From: Seohaeicola saemankumensis
GTDB taxonomy: Bacteria; Pseudomonadota; Alphaproteobacteria; Rhodobacterales; Rhodobacteraceae
DNA length: 64,000 nucleotides
Reading direction: 5' to 3'
Assembly (NCBI RefSeq): GCF_020171285.1
Contig: NZ_JAIUZI010000004.1
Span: 62,001-126,000 of the forward strand
In this document: positions 37,137 through 45,325 of the stretch, piece by piece
How the letters are laid out: every line of letters begins with the position of its first letter
Numbering within the stretch: position 1 is the first letter of the stretch
Notes under the pieces: generated by a model
What the model was told of the DNA's origin: nothing
What the model saw: only the letters and a program-made list of their open reading frames with translations
Database searches by the model: none
Translations under genes and position numbers: made by a program

Positions 37137-38180
37137 TCACAGCGACGCCTCGGGGCGGAAACCCTCGGGGATGGTGTCGCGCCCCTCGAGCATCAGGTCG
37201 GCCATGACCTCGGCCACCTTGGGGGCCATGCCAAAGCCGATCTTGAAGCCGCCGTTGGCAATGAACTGACCGGGATGGAGCGGATGCGCCCCCAGCATCG
37301 GTGCGCGCGACCGGGCGCGGGGGCGCAGCCCGGCCCAGCGTTCGATCACCTCGGCCCCATGCAGGAGCGGCACGGCAATGCGGGCCCTCTCGATCACCTC
37401 GTCCAGGCCGGCGTCGGTGCCATGGGGGTCGTCGTAGTCGCGTTCGCTGGTCGATCCGATGGCCAGCGTGCCGTCGTCATGGGGGATGATGTGCACGGCG
37501 TCGGCAAAGATCTGGGGCACCTCGGGCCCCGCCTCGAACCGCAGCAGGGCGGCCTGGCCCTTGACCCCGTTGCCGATGTTCTTGTCCAGCGCCGCGCTGA
37601 GGTCCTGCAAACCGGCGACGCCGGTGGCATGCACCACCTGACCCCTGTCGGGGGCCTCTGGCACGATCTCTATTCCGCGCACGGCGAGGGCGGCGACCAG
37701 TGCGGCGCAGGCGCGGCGGGGCGACATGCGGGCGCTGAGCGTGTCGTGGATCACCATGCCCGTGGGGCTGACCGGGGCCCATGGGCCGACATCGGCCGCC
37801 GGGCGCACCCGCCATTGCGCGCGGCCCTGCCACAGGGGCACGGCGGTCTCGGCCCGGGCCTGCGCCAGGGCCAGCGCCTTGTCGTCGGCGATGGGTTGCA
37901 GGCGCCCGGTGCGGCCATAGCCGGAGGAGACGCCGCCGGTTTCCCGGACCTGATCCCAGAACGCCTGGGCCATGATCAGGCTGTCGAACTGGAACGCCTT
38001 CTTGTCGTTCCAGTTCTCGGGCACATGCGGAGCCAGCGCGCCGACCAGCCCGCCGCTGGCCCCCGCGCCGGGACCGTGCGGGTCGATGACCTGCACCCGC
38101 GCGCCGCGCCGGGCGCAGGCCCAGGCGATGGACAGGCCAAAGATGCCCGCGCCCCGAACCGTCACATCGTGCATTGCCAT
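37137..38180 (-). CDS. FAD-dependent oxidoreductase, candidate partner of MnmD (MnmC(o)-like)
   Basis: 347 residues from ATG 38180 with AAAGGGG upstream. VTVRGAGIFGLSIAWACARRGARVQVIDPHG is the FAD loop and GPGAGASGGLVGALAPHVPENWN is close to the GASGNxxGxLYP region of the oxidase half of E. coli MnmC. The end FIANGGFKIGFGMAPKVAEVMADLML is the conserved DadA-type flavin motif. MnmC(o) removes the carboxymethyl group of cmnm5U34; MnmD then methylates nm5U34. Here the gene is divergent from mnmD across 55 bases. It could instead be a glycine or D-amino acid oxidase. Confidence 0.78.
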   Translation of the reverse strand: MAMHDVTVRGAGIFGLSIAWACARRGARVQVIDPHGPGAGASGGLVGALAPHVPENWNDKKAFQFDSLIMAQAFWDQVRETGGVSSGYGRTGRLQPIADDKALALAQARAETAVPLWQGRAQWRVRPAADVGPWAPVSPTGMVIHDTLSARMSPRRACAALVAALAVRGIEIVPEAPDRGQVVHATGVAGLQDLSAALDKNIGNGVKGQAALLRFEAGPEVPQIFADAVHIIPHDDGTLAIGSTSERDYDDPHGTDAGLDEVIERARIAVPLLHGAEVIERWAGLRPRARSRAPMLGAHPLHPGQFIANGGFKIGFGMAPKVAEVMADLMLEGRDTIPEGFRPEASL

Positions 38181-38235
38181 TTCGCGCCCCTTTCTGCAGT
38201 GTCGCGCCGTTGCGCAGGGTTTACGGGAAACGCAG

Positions 38236-38901
38236 GTGACGGACCAGCAGGCAGTTCTGACATGGCGCGATGGCGGGGTTCCGGTTTCGGACCGCTTTGA
38301 CGATCCATATTTCTCGCTGCAGGACGGGCTGGCGGAAACACGGCATGTGTTCCTGGCCGGCAATGGCCTGCCGGAGCGGTTCGCGCCGGGCTTTCATATC
38401 GCTGAACTGGGCTTTGGCACCGGGCTGAACATGCTGACCGCCTGGGCGGCCTGGGAACGGGCCGGGCAGGACACGCCCCTGCGGTTCACCAGTTTCGAGG
38501 CGTTTCCGATGGCGGCAGAAGACCGCGCGCGGGCGCTGGACGCCTTTCCCGAGCTGGAACCCTGGGTCGCCCGTTTTTGGGCCGGGTGGACCGGGGCGCG
38601 CTGTGATTTGCCGACGTTGCGGCTAGAGGTGATCCACGGCGACGCGCGTCAGACCCTGCCCGCGTGGCGCGGCGCGGCGGATGCCTGGTTTCTCGACGGG
38701 TTTTCACCGGCCAAGAACCCCGAACTGTGGCAACCCGATCTGATGGCCGAGGTCGCCCGCCATACCGCGCCGGGCGGCACTGCGGCCACCTACACGGCGG
38801 CGGGGTTCGTGCGGCGCGGGCTGGAGGCGGCCGGGTTCACCGTTGAGCGCCACCCGGGATACGGGCGCAAACGGCATATGACGCGGGCATTCCTGTCATG
38901 A
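38236..38901 (+). CDS. mnmD: tRNA 5-methylaminomethyl-2-thiouridine biosynthesis methyltransferase (MnmD/MnmC(m))
   Basis: 221 residues from GTG 38236. LTWRDGGVPVSDRFDDPYFSLQDGLAETRHVFLAGNGLPERF is the MnmC N-terminal signature and FHIAELGFGTGLNMLTAWAAW is the SAM motif; WFLDGFSPAKNPELW is also conserved. It methylates nm5s2U34 of tRNA to mnm5s2U. The oxidase half is separate, on the opposite strand. The stop overlaps the EamA transporter start by four bases. Confidence 0.93.
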   Translation: MTDQQAVLTWRDGGVPVSDRFDDPYFSLQDGLAETRHVFLAGNGLPERFAPGFHIAELGFGTGLNMLTAWAAWERAGQDTPLRFTSFEAFPMAAEDRARALDAFPELEPWVARFWAGWTGARCDLPTLRLEVIHGDARQTLPAWRGAADAWFLDGFSPAKNPELWQPDLMAEVARHTAPGGTAATYTAAGFVRRGLEAAGFTVERHPGYGRKRHMTRAFLS

Positions 38902-39767
38902 CACAGCGCAATTCGGTGGGCCTGGGCATAACGCTGATGATCGCGGCGACGGTGGTCTTTGCGATGCAGGACGGGATCTCGCGGCATCTGGCGGGGACTT
39001 ATAACACCTGGATGGTGGTGATGATCCGCTACTGGTTCTTTGCCGCCTTTGTCATCGCGCTGGCAATGCGAGCCCCGGGCGGGCTGCGCGGCGCGGCGCG
39101 GACCGGCCAGCCGGTGCTGCAGGCGCTGCGCGGGGTGCTGCTGGCGGGCGAGGTCTGTGTGGCGGTTTACGGCTTTACCCTTCTGGGCCTGATCGAAAGC
39201 CAGGCCGTGTTCATCTGTTACCCGCTGCTGATCGCCGCGCTGTCGGGGCCGATCCTGGGCGAAAAGGTCGGCTGGCGGCGTTGGGCGGCGATTGCCGTCG
39301 GCTTTGTCGGCGTGCTGATCATCCTGCAGCCGGGGTCCGGCGTCTTTGACCCGGCGGCGATCATCCCGCTGATCTCGGCGCTGATGTTCGCGGTCTACGG
39401 GCTGCTGACCCGTTATGTCGCGCGCCGCGACAGCACCGCGACCAGCTTTTTCTGGACCGGGATCACCGGCGCGGTGATGATGACGGCGATTGGCATTTGG
39501 GCCTGGGAACCGATGGTCGCGGCGGACCAGCTGTGGATGGCGGTCCTGTGCGTGTCCGGGGTGCTGGGTCACTGGTTGCTGATCAAATGCTACGAGGTTG
39601 CCGAGGCCGGCGCGGTGCAGCCCTTTGCCTATTTCCACCTGATCTGGGCTTCGGCGCTGGGATACGTCGTGTTCGGCGAGGTGCTGCGGGCCAATGTGGC
39701 GATCGGCGCGGGGGTAGTTCTGGCAGCGGGGCTGTTCACCCTATGGCGCGAACGCGCTCAGGGTTGA
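38898..39767 (+). CDS. EamA/DMT family transporter
   Basis: 289 residues with ten membrane helices in two five-helix repeats, typical of the drug/metabolite transporter superfamily. Typical pieces are the first helix LGITLMIAATVVFAMQDGISRHLAG and the second-repeat QPFAYFHLIWASALGYVVFGEVL. Substrates vary widely and cannot be inferred. It starts within the mnmD stop and ends inside the convergent transglycosylase gene (27-base overlap), an unusually long convergent overlap for this window. Confidence 0.9.
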   Translation: MTQRNSVGLGITLMIAATVVFAMQDGISRHLAGTYNTWMVVMIRYWFFAAFVIALAMRAPGGLRGAARTGQPVLQALRGVLLAGEVCVAVYGFTLLGLIESQAVFICYPLLIAALSGPILGEKVGWRRWAAIAVGFVGVLIILQPGSGVFDPAAIIPLISALMFAVYGLLTRYVARRDSTATSFFWTGITGAVMMTAIGIWAWEPMVAADQLWMAVLCVSGVLGHWLLIKCYEVAEAGAVQPFAYFHLIWASALGYVVFGEVLRANVAIGAGVVLAAGLFTLWRERAQG

Positions 39768-41714
39768 GCCGACAAGTTCGCGCGTGAAGGGCATCGGCAG
39801 CGCCGCCTTGCCCAGCCGGGCGCGGTAGATCGGCAGGCTCTCGGTCACCCGCATCACGTAATTCCGGGTTTCGCTGAACGGGATGTGTTCGATCCAGTCG
39901 ACGATGTCGATATGACCTTCGCGCGGGTCGCCATAGGTTTCCATCCACTGGATCGGGCGGCCCGGACCGGCGTTGTACCCCGCCGACATCATCACCACGT
40001 TGCCGCGAAAATCCGCCGCCAGCCCGGCCAGGTAATTGGCGCCGAGCTTGGCGTTGTATTCCCATTCGCGGGTCAACCGACCGGTGCTGTGCTGGGCGGC
40101 GATGCCCAGGTCGCTGGCCACCAGTTCCGCCGTCCGGGGCATCACCTGCATCAGCCCGCGCGCGCCCGCGCCGCTGACCACGCCGGGGTCGAATTCGCTC
40201 TCGCGCCGGGCAATGGCCAGGGTCATTTCCTTGGCCATCGGCAGGCGCAGCCCGGCCACAGGATGCAGTGGATAATAGGCGGTGGGCAATACGACACCGC
40301 CGCTGGCGGCGCGTTTGGCAATCATCACCGCCAGATGCGGCTGACCCATGTCCATCACCATGGCACCCAGTTGATTGGCCTGCACCTCGTCGAGGCTCTC
40401 GACCAGATGGGTCAGGAACCGTTCGGCAAGGTTCAGCTCGCCCGCCTTCAGCAGCAGCAGCCCGGCCTTGGTGACGCTGGATTGCAGGAATGCGGCCTCG
40501 CGCCAGGGTGGCGGCGCAGGCGGGTCGGCCAGCGCCGGATCAAACGGCCGTCCGATCCGTTCGGCGGCCAGCAGCCCATAGAACGAGGTCTGCTGTTCGG
40601 CCCCCATGGCATAGGCGTCATAGGCCTTGTCCGCATTCCCCGCCGCGGCATAGGCGCGGCCCAGCCAATAGCCCGCGCGGCCCTTGGATATGGGCGAGGA
40701 GACAGCCGCGTCGAACCGTTCGAAATGACGGGCGGCAGTGGTCGGGTCGTCCAGCTTGGTCAGCGCCACATAGCCCGCGATCCATTCCAGGTCGGCATAG
40801 GCATAGCCCGCCTCGGGGGTCAGGAAATGCCGCGCCGCGATCCGGTAGGCGCGATCGGGATAACCGTTGCGCATCTCGCCGCGGGCGAGGTTGCGGCGCC
40901 GGGGTGCCCATTTGTCAGGCTCGCCCAGCGACGCTGGCGAGGTGCTTTGTGCCAGCAGCAATTCGATGGCGTCGTCATCGCGCCCTTTGCGGTCGCGCCA
41001 GACGAACCTGGCATGGGCCAGCCCCGGATCGTCCTTCAGCGACGCGGGCACCCGTTCGATCAGCGTATCGACCCCGGGTGCCAGATCCAGCAGGGCGATT
41101 CGGGCCTGTGCCAGGGCGCGTTCGCCGTCGTTGACCAGGGGCAGCATGCGGCGCGCGCTGACCAGGTGACCGTCCCAGATCATCCGGTCCAGCCGGGCGC
41201 CGTGATGCGGCGCCAGCAGCTTGCGGTAGCGGTCGAGGAAGATGTCCTGCAGCCCCGACCCCATCGCCATGGTGCGCCAGGCCAGCACCACCTCGGCGTG
41301 GGCCTCGCCTGTTTCGCCCCGTTCCAGCAGCGCCGCGGCATGGGCCAGGACCCCCTCGGGCCCCTGCGGCGGCTGATCCCCGAAGAACGCCAGCACGCGC
41401 GCGGCCGGTTCATTGGTAAAGGAGGGCTCGCTCTTCAGCCGCAGCCAGTCCATGCCGGGCCAGTCGGCGCGCCGGTTCAGAAACACCTCGACATCGCCGG
41501 CGCTGCCCAGACCGGCGCGCAGCCAGTGCCAGACAATGATGTCGCGCGCCACCGAACCGCGCGGCCCGGCAACCTGCAGCGCGGTCTCCCATTCGGCCTT
41601 GCGCATGGCCGCCATGGCCTGCGCCAGCTGCGTGGCCTCGTCCGCCACCGTGGATCGCGCCGTGCCAAGACACAGCAGGATTACCGCCATCGCGGCGGCC
41701 AGAATGCGTGTCAT
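39741..41714 (-). CDS. Soluble lytic murein transglycosylase (Slt70-like)
   Basis: 657 residues from ATG 41714 (a TTG nine bases upstream is possible). Signal peptide MTRILAAAMAVILLCLGTARSTVADE. Residues 30-470 are the alpha-superhelical ring, and the C-terminal domain has the catalytic LAIARRESEFDPGVVSGAGARGLMQVMP with Glu and the GLMQ motif, then YNAGPGRP. It cleaves peptidoglycan glycan strands in the periplasm releasing anhydromuropeptides. It is divergent from dapA across 137 bases, the arrangement seen in other Rhodobacterales. Confidence 0.93.
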   Translation of the reverse strand: MTRILAAAMAVILLCLGTARSTVADEATQLAQAMAAMRKAEWETALQVAGPRGSVARDIIVWHWLRAGLGSAGDVEVFLNRRADWPGMDWLRLKSEPSFTNEPAARVLAFFGDQPPQGPEGVLAHAAALLERGETGEAHAEVVLAWRTMAMGSGLQDIFLDRYRKLLAPHHGARLDRMIWDGHLVSARRMLPLVNDGERALAQARIALLDLAPGVDTLIERVPASLKDDPGLAHARFVWRDRKGRDDDAIELLLAQSTSPASLGEPDKWAPRRRNLARGEMRNGYPDRAYRIAARHFLTPEAGYAYADLEWIAGYVALTKLDDPTTAARHFERFDAAVSSPISKGRAGYWLGRAYAAAGNADKAYDAYAMGAEQQTSFYGLLAAERIGRPFDPALADPPAPPPWREAAFLQSSVTKAGLLLLKAGELNLAERFLTHLVESLDEVQANQLGAMVMDMGQPHLAVMIAKRAASGGVVLPTAYYPLHPVAGLRLPMAKEMTLAIARRESEFDPGVVSGAGARGLMQVMPRTAELVASDLGIAAQHSTGRLTREWEYNAKLGANYLAGLAADFRGNVVMMSAGYNAGPGRPIQWMETYGDPREGHIDIVDWIEHIPFSETRNYVMRVTESLPIYRARLGKAALPMPFTRELVGSTLSAFAP

Positions 41715-41851
41715 GCCTTGCAATTCCCGTGCAACCGAGGCTAGAGCCTGTCACGATAATCCGAGTCCAACCCGGATCAACTCACAATTCGGCCAAAAGG
41801 CGGGTTTGACCGCCAAATGCCCGCAAGACAAGCAGCGAAAGGGAGCGCCCC

Positions 41852-42727
41852 ATGTTCAAAGGCTCGATGCCTGCCCTCGTCACCCCGTTCCGCAACGGCG
41901 AGCTGGATCTTGACGCGCTCAAACACCTTGTCGACTGGCAGATCGCAGAAGGCTCCACCGGGCTGGTTCCCGTCGGCACCACCGGCGAAAGCCCGACGCT
42001 GACCCACGAGGAACATGAAACCGTTGTCGAAACCGTGGTCAAGGCCGCGGCGGGACGGGTGCCGGTGATCGCCGGCGCCGGGTCCAACAACACGGTCGAG
42101 GCGATTCGCTTTGTGCAGTTTGCCGAAAAGGTCGGCGCCGCCGGCGCATTGGTGGTCACCCCCTATTACAACAAGCCCACCCAGCGCGGGCTGATCGCGC
42201 ATTTCACCGCCCTGCACGAATGCGCCGACATCCCGATCATCATCTACAACATCCCGCCGCGCTCGGTCATCGACATGACACCGGCGACGATGGGCCAGCT
42301 GGCAAAGCTGCCCCGGATCGTCGGTGTCAAGGACGCCACCGGCAAGCTCGAACGGGTCAGCCAGCAGCGTGCCAGCTGTGGCGCCGATTTCATCCAGCTG
42401 TCGGGCGAAGATGCCACCGCGCTGGGCTTCAACGCGCATGGCGGGGTTGGCTGCATCTCGGTCACCGCCAATGTCGCGCCCAGGCTCTGCGCCGAATTCC
42501 AGCAGGCGACGCTGGCGGGCGACTACGCCAAGGCGCTGGAGTATCAGGACCGGCTGATGCCGCTGCACGAGGCGATCTTTATCGAGCCGGGGCTGGTCGG
42601 TGCGAAATACGCGCTGTCGAAACTGGGCCTGTGCAGCGAGGAGGTGCGCTCGCCGCTCACTGGTCTGGAGGATGGCACCAAATCCGCGATCGACGCCGCC
42701 ATGGCACATGCCGGGATCGCGGTCTGA
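41852..42727 (+). CDS. dapA: 4-hydroxy-tetrahydrodipicolinate synthase
   Basis: 291 residues, preceded by GAAAGGGAG. Active-site pieces: [17 protein letters not shown] (Thr pair), [12 protein letters not shown] (Tyr) and [13 protein letters not shown] (Schiff-base Lys). It condenses pyruvate and aspartate semialdehyde in lysine and diaminopimelate synthesis. It is followed by a T-tract hairpin within repeat A1. Confidence 0.96.
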   Translation: MFKGSMPALVTPFRNGELDLDALKHLVDWQIAEGSTGLVPVGTTGESPTLTHEEHETVVETVVKAAAGRVPVIAGAGSNNTVEAIRFVQFAEKVGAAGALVVTPYYNKPTQRGLIAHFTALHECADIPIIIYNIPPRSVIDMTPATMGQLAKLPRIVGVKDATGKLERVSQQRASCGADFIQLSGEDATALGFNAHGGVGCISVTANVAPRLCAEFQQATLAGDYAKALEYQDRLMPLHEAIFIEPGLVGAKYALSKLGLCSEEVRSPLTGLEDGTKSAIDAAMAHAGIAV

Positions 42728-42737
42728 CCGGTCCCGC

Positions 42738-42812
42738 CTTTCATCTCTTCTGAAATACTCCGGGGGGTGAATTGCCCGCCGGGCAAGAGGGGGGGGCAGC
42801 GCCCCCCTTTTT
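42738..42812 (+). repeat. Repeat family A, copy A1, acting as the dapA terminator
   Basis: The 3' region of dapA carries TTTCATCTCTTC then AAATACTCCGGGGGG, a small GCCC-GCC-GGGC stem (42774-42784), and a strong GGGGGC-AGC-GCCCCC stem followed by five T (to 42812). The last part is a textbook intrinsic terminator. The same elements recur at 51692, 51928, 53064 and 60046 in the opposite orientation. Apart from A2, each copy follows a gene stop in sense direction. Confidence 0.8.
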
Positions 42813-42838
42813 CGTCATCCGGCGGCCTGCGGGTCCGC

Positions 42839-43711
42839 TCAGCGCTTGCCGTAGTACAGACCGACCACATGTTCGGCCTCGGCAAAGAACAGCCAGCGCG
42901 ATGTCAGCACGCCGGCCACGTGGCTCAGCACGGCGAGCGCGGCGAGTACATGGTGAAACGGCGCCATCAGCAGGGCAACCGGCAGCACCACGGCCAGTGC
43001 GATGGCGATGACCCGCAGCTTGGCGGCATGTTTGCGCCCCACCACAAAGACCATCTCGCGCAGCAGGTAGTTGTTGCCGGTGTGTGGCGGCTCGAAGGCG
43101 CGCACGGCGCCGCGTCGACCAAGCCCGGTGGCCGTGGCCAGGGTGCTGCCCGACCCGGCCAGCGCCCGGTCGCCCAGCATCCAGCAGGCGATCTGGACCA
43201 GCCCCGCAACAATCAGCAGACCGATGGCGAATTTCACCTGCCCGGCCAAAAGCGCGCCGCCGGCCAGCGCATAGGCCAGGTACATCACTGGCGTCAGCGG
43301 CATGTTCCAGCGCGGTACCGTTCTCAGCTGGGTGTAGATCATCGAGGTCGCCAGCACGGTGGCGAGGCTGAGCAGGCTGGCGGCCCAGCCCAGCACGGCA
43401 AGGCGCTGGTCCATATACACGAGGCCTGCGCCGAATGCCGCGCCGACGATCAGCGCCGCGACCGCGGCCCAGCCTTCCCGGCTGAGCCAGCTGGTGCGCC
43501 ATTGGCTGAACGCCTTGATCGCGCGTTCCGGGTGGCCGAGGTGAAAGGTCGAGGCCAGTAGCCCGCCGACCGCCAGCGAATAGGCGATGGCGAAGAACAC
43601 GAACGCCACCCCGCCGGAGACATCCGGGAAACCCAGGCCGAGCCAGAACAGCAGGCCGAAACCGAGGCCGGACAGGGTGGAAAACAGGATGACGGAGGGG
43701 GCGGGATGCAT
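42839..43711 (-). CDS. soeC: Sulfite dehydrogenase membrane anchor SoeC (DmsC/NrfD type)
   Basis: 290 residues from ATG 43711, one base after the soeB stop (TGACATG). At least seven to eight hydrophobic helices; no cofactor cysteines. LSGLGFGLLFWLGLGF, TFHLGHPERAIKAFSQWRTSWLSREGW and YTQLRTVPRWNMPLTP are conserved in DmsC/SoeC subunits. It would anchor SoeAB to the inner membrane and pass electrons to quinone. It is last in the soeA-hydrolase-soeB-soeC operon. The gene is followed by repeat A1 from the other side. The identification as SoeC rather than another DmsC relies on the neighbouring taurine genes. Confidence 0.85.
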   Translation of the reverse strand: MHPAPSVILFSTLSGLGFGLLFWLGLGFPDVSGGVAFVFFAIAYSLAVGGLLASTFHLGHPERAIKAFSQWRTSWLSREGWAAVAALIVGAAFGAGLVYMDQRLAVLGWAASLLSLATVLATSMIYTQLRTVPRWNMPLTPVMYLAYALAGGALLAGQVKFAIGLLIVAGLVQIACWMLGDRALAGSGSTLATATGLGRRGAVRAFEPPHTGNNYLLREMVFVVGRKHAAKLRVIAIALAVVLPVALLMAPFHHVLAALAVLSHVAGVLTSRWLFFAEAEHVVGLYYGKR

Positions 43712-43712
43712 G

Positions 43713-44453
43713 TCAGAGCTTCTCCAGTGCCTTGTCGAGCCAACCGAGGAAGCCGCCGGGCTGGTCGGTGACATCCGGCATCGGCGCTGCGGGCGCAGTG
43801 CCGATCTGGTCCTTGAGGCGCGGCGGCAAATACTTGTTGACCGGCCGCGTGCCCTGTTCGGGCATCAGGTCCATGCCGCCGCGTTCAACCACCAGTTTGC
43901 TGACATCGCTGTCCGGGTCGCCGAGATCGCCGAAATGGCGCGCGCCCGCCGGACAGGTGCGCACGCAGGCGGGCACGCGGTCTTCTTCGGGCAGGTTTTC
44001 GTTATAGATCCGGTCGATGCACAGGGTGCATTTCTTCATCACGCCCGCCGCCAGGTCCAGTTCCCGCGCCCCATAGGGGCAGGCCCAGGCGCAGAGCCCG
44101 CAGCCGATACAGTCGGATTCGTTGACCAGAACGATCCCGTCCTCGGTCCGTTTGTAGCTGGCCCCGGTCGGGCAGACGGTGACACAGGGCGCATCGTGGC
44201 AGTGCAGGCAGGATTTCGGGAAATGGACCAGCTGGGCCGCGCCGTCAGGCGGCTGCACTTCGTAGGAGTGCACCCGGTTCAGGAAGGTGCCCGAGGGATC
44301 GGCGCCATAGGGATCCTGGTCCGACAGCGGCGCGCCGTAGTTCTCGGTGTTCCAACCCTTGCAGGAAATGACGCAGGCGTGGCAGCCGACGCAGGTGTCC
44401 AGGTCGATCACCAGCCCCAGCTGCCGCTGGGTGGTTTCCGGCAGGGCGGTCAT
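43713..44453 (-). CDS. soeB: Sulfite dehydrogenase iron-sulfur subunit SoeB (4Fe-4S, DmsB type)
   Basis: 246 residues with four cysteine groups for four [4Fe-4S] clusters: CVGCHACVISCKGWN, CLHCHDAPCVTVCP, CIGCGLCAWACP, and CTLCIDRI plus CVRTCP. It passes electrons from the Mo subunit SoeA to SoeC. There is no Tat signal, fitting the cytoplasmic SoeAB enzyme known from purple sulfur bacteria and roseobacters. Its start overlaps the hydrolase stop by four bases. LEVel of detail is good, but the DMSO-reductase type FeS subunits are all similar, so the function follows from context. Confidence 0.87.
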   Translation of the reverse strand: MTALPETTQRQLGLVIDLDTCVGCHACVISCKGWNTENYGAPLSDQDPYGADPSGTFLNRVHSYEVQPPDGAAQLVHFPKSCLHCHDAPCVTVCPTGASYKRTEDGIVLVNESDCIGCGLCAWACPYGARELDLAAGVMKKCTLCIDRIYNENLPEEDRVPACVRTCPAGARHFGDLGDPDSDVSKLVVERGGMDLMPEQGTRPVNKYLPPRLKDQIGTAPAAPMPDVTDQPGGFLGWLDKALEKL

Positions 44454-45325
44454 GTGCTGCCCTCTTGGCAGCGGGCGGCGAAAGCGGACAGGTCCGCGTT
44501 GAAACGCGCCGCCTCTTCCCAGAACGGAGCATGACCGCTGTCGGCGTAGATCAGCGTTTCCGCCTGCGGCAGGGCGCCGGACAGCTCGTCAGTCAGGGCC
44601 ATCGGCATGATCTGTTCGCGCGCGCCGGCGATGATCAGCGAGGGGCAGCTGGTGCGGCCGAGATCGGGTTTGTAGTCGTCATGGCGCAGCCGCGCCGCCG
44701 CCCGCGCGTGCGGCGGGCAGAGCATGTTGAACCCGACCATCCAGGCCAGCACGTCCGGCGCCGGCGGCTCGGCTGTGCAGGCGGTGACAAAGGCGGCAGT
44801 GGCGCGCAGGTTGGCGTCCAGATCCGCCTCGTACATATCGAGCGCGGCAACCGCCGGGTCACCGCTGCGCTGGGCGGCGGCGCTGGCGGGCTGGTGCCTG
44901 CCAGAGGTGGCCGCCGTGCCGACATAGGCCGCGCCGCTGATCGCGGTGTCGCCGTGCACCCGCAGGTAATCCATCAGAACCTTGCCGCCCATCGACCAGC
45001 CGACCAGCAGCGGGCGGATCAGGCCAAGCTGGTCGATGATGGCGGCGATATCACCGGCCCAGGGGGTGGAGGTGTTGTAAGCCTCGGGTTCCGCGGGCTT
45101 GTCTGACTGTCCATGGCCGCGAAGATCGGGGGCGATCAGGCGGAATCGCTCGGCCAGCGGGCCGGAGAACTGGTGCAGCCAGCTGAGGTGGCATTGCGAC
45201 CAACCGTGGATAAGCAGGATCGGGGGGCCGTCGGCGTTGCCGAATTCGGGCACCGACAGGCGGGTGCCGCCGTGGCCGGTCACGATGTGGGTTGCATTGG
45301 CGGCGGCGGCGGCGGGCAGGGTCAT
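44450..45325 (-). CDS. Alpha/beta hydrolase inside the soe operon
   Basis: 291 residues from ATG 45325, which overlaps the soeA stop (ATGA). An upstream ATG at 45340 is also in frame. Catalytic features are LLIHGWSQCHLSW (oxyanion), LVGWSMGGKVLMDYL (nucleophile Ser) and YADSGHAPFWEEAARFNADL (His). APDLRGHGQSDKP completes the fold. No signal peptide, so cytoplasmic. It overlaps soeA upstream and soeB downstream by four bases each, hence it is made from the same message as the molybdenum enzyme. Its substrate is unknown. Confidence 0.85.
   Translation of the reverse strand: MTLPAAAAANATHIVTGHGGTRLSVPEFGNADGPPILLIHGWSQCHLSWLHQFSGPLAERFRLIAPDLRGHGQSDKPAEPEAYNTSTPWAGDIAAIIDQLGLIRPLLVGWSMGGKVLMDYLRVHGDTAISGAAYVGTAATSGRHQPASAAAQRSGDPAVAALDMYEADLDANLRATAAFVTACTAEPPAPDVLAWMVGFNMLCPPHARAAARLRHDDYKPDLGRTSCPSLIIAGAREQIMPMALTDELSGALPQAETLIYADSGHAPFWEEAARFNADLSAFAARCQEGST

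Noticed and set aside
39885..41744. Long open frame opposite the lytic transglycosylase
   Set aside because: The minus strand has a signal peptide, superhelical repeats and the catalytic RESEFD motif; the plus frame has none.
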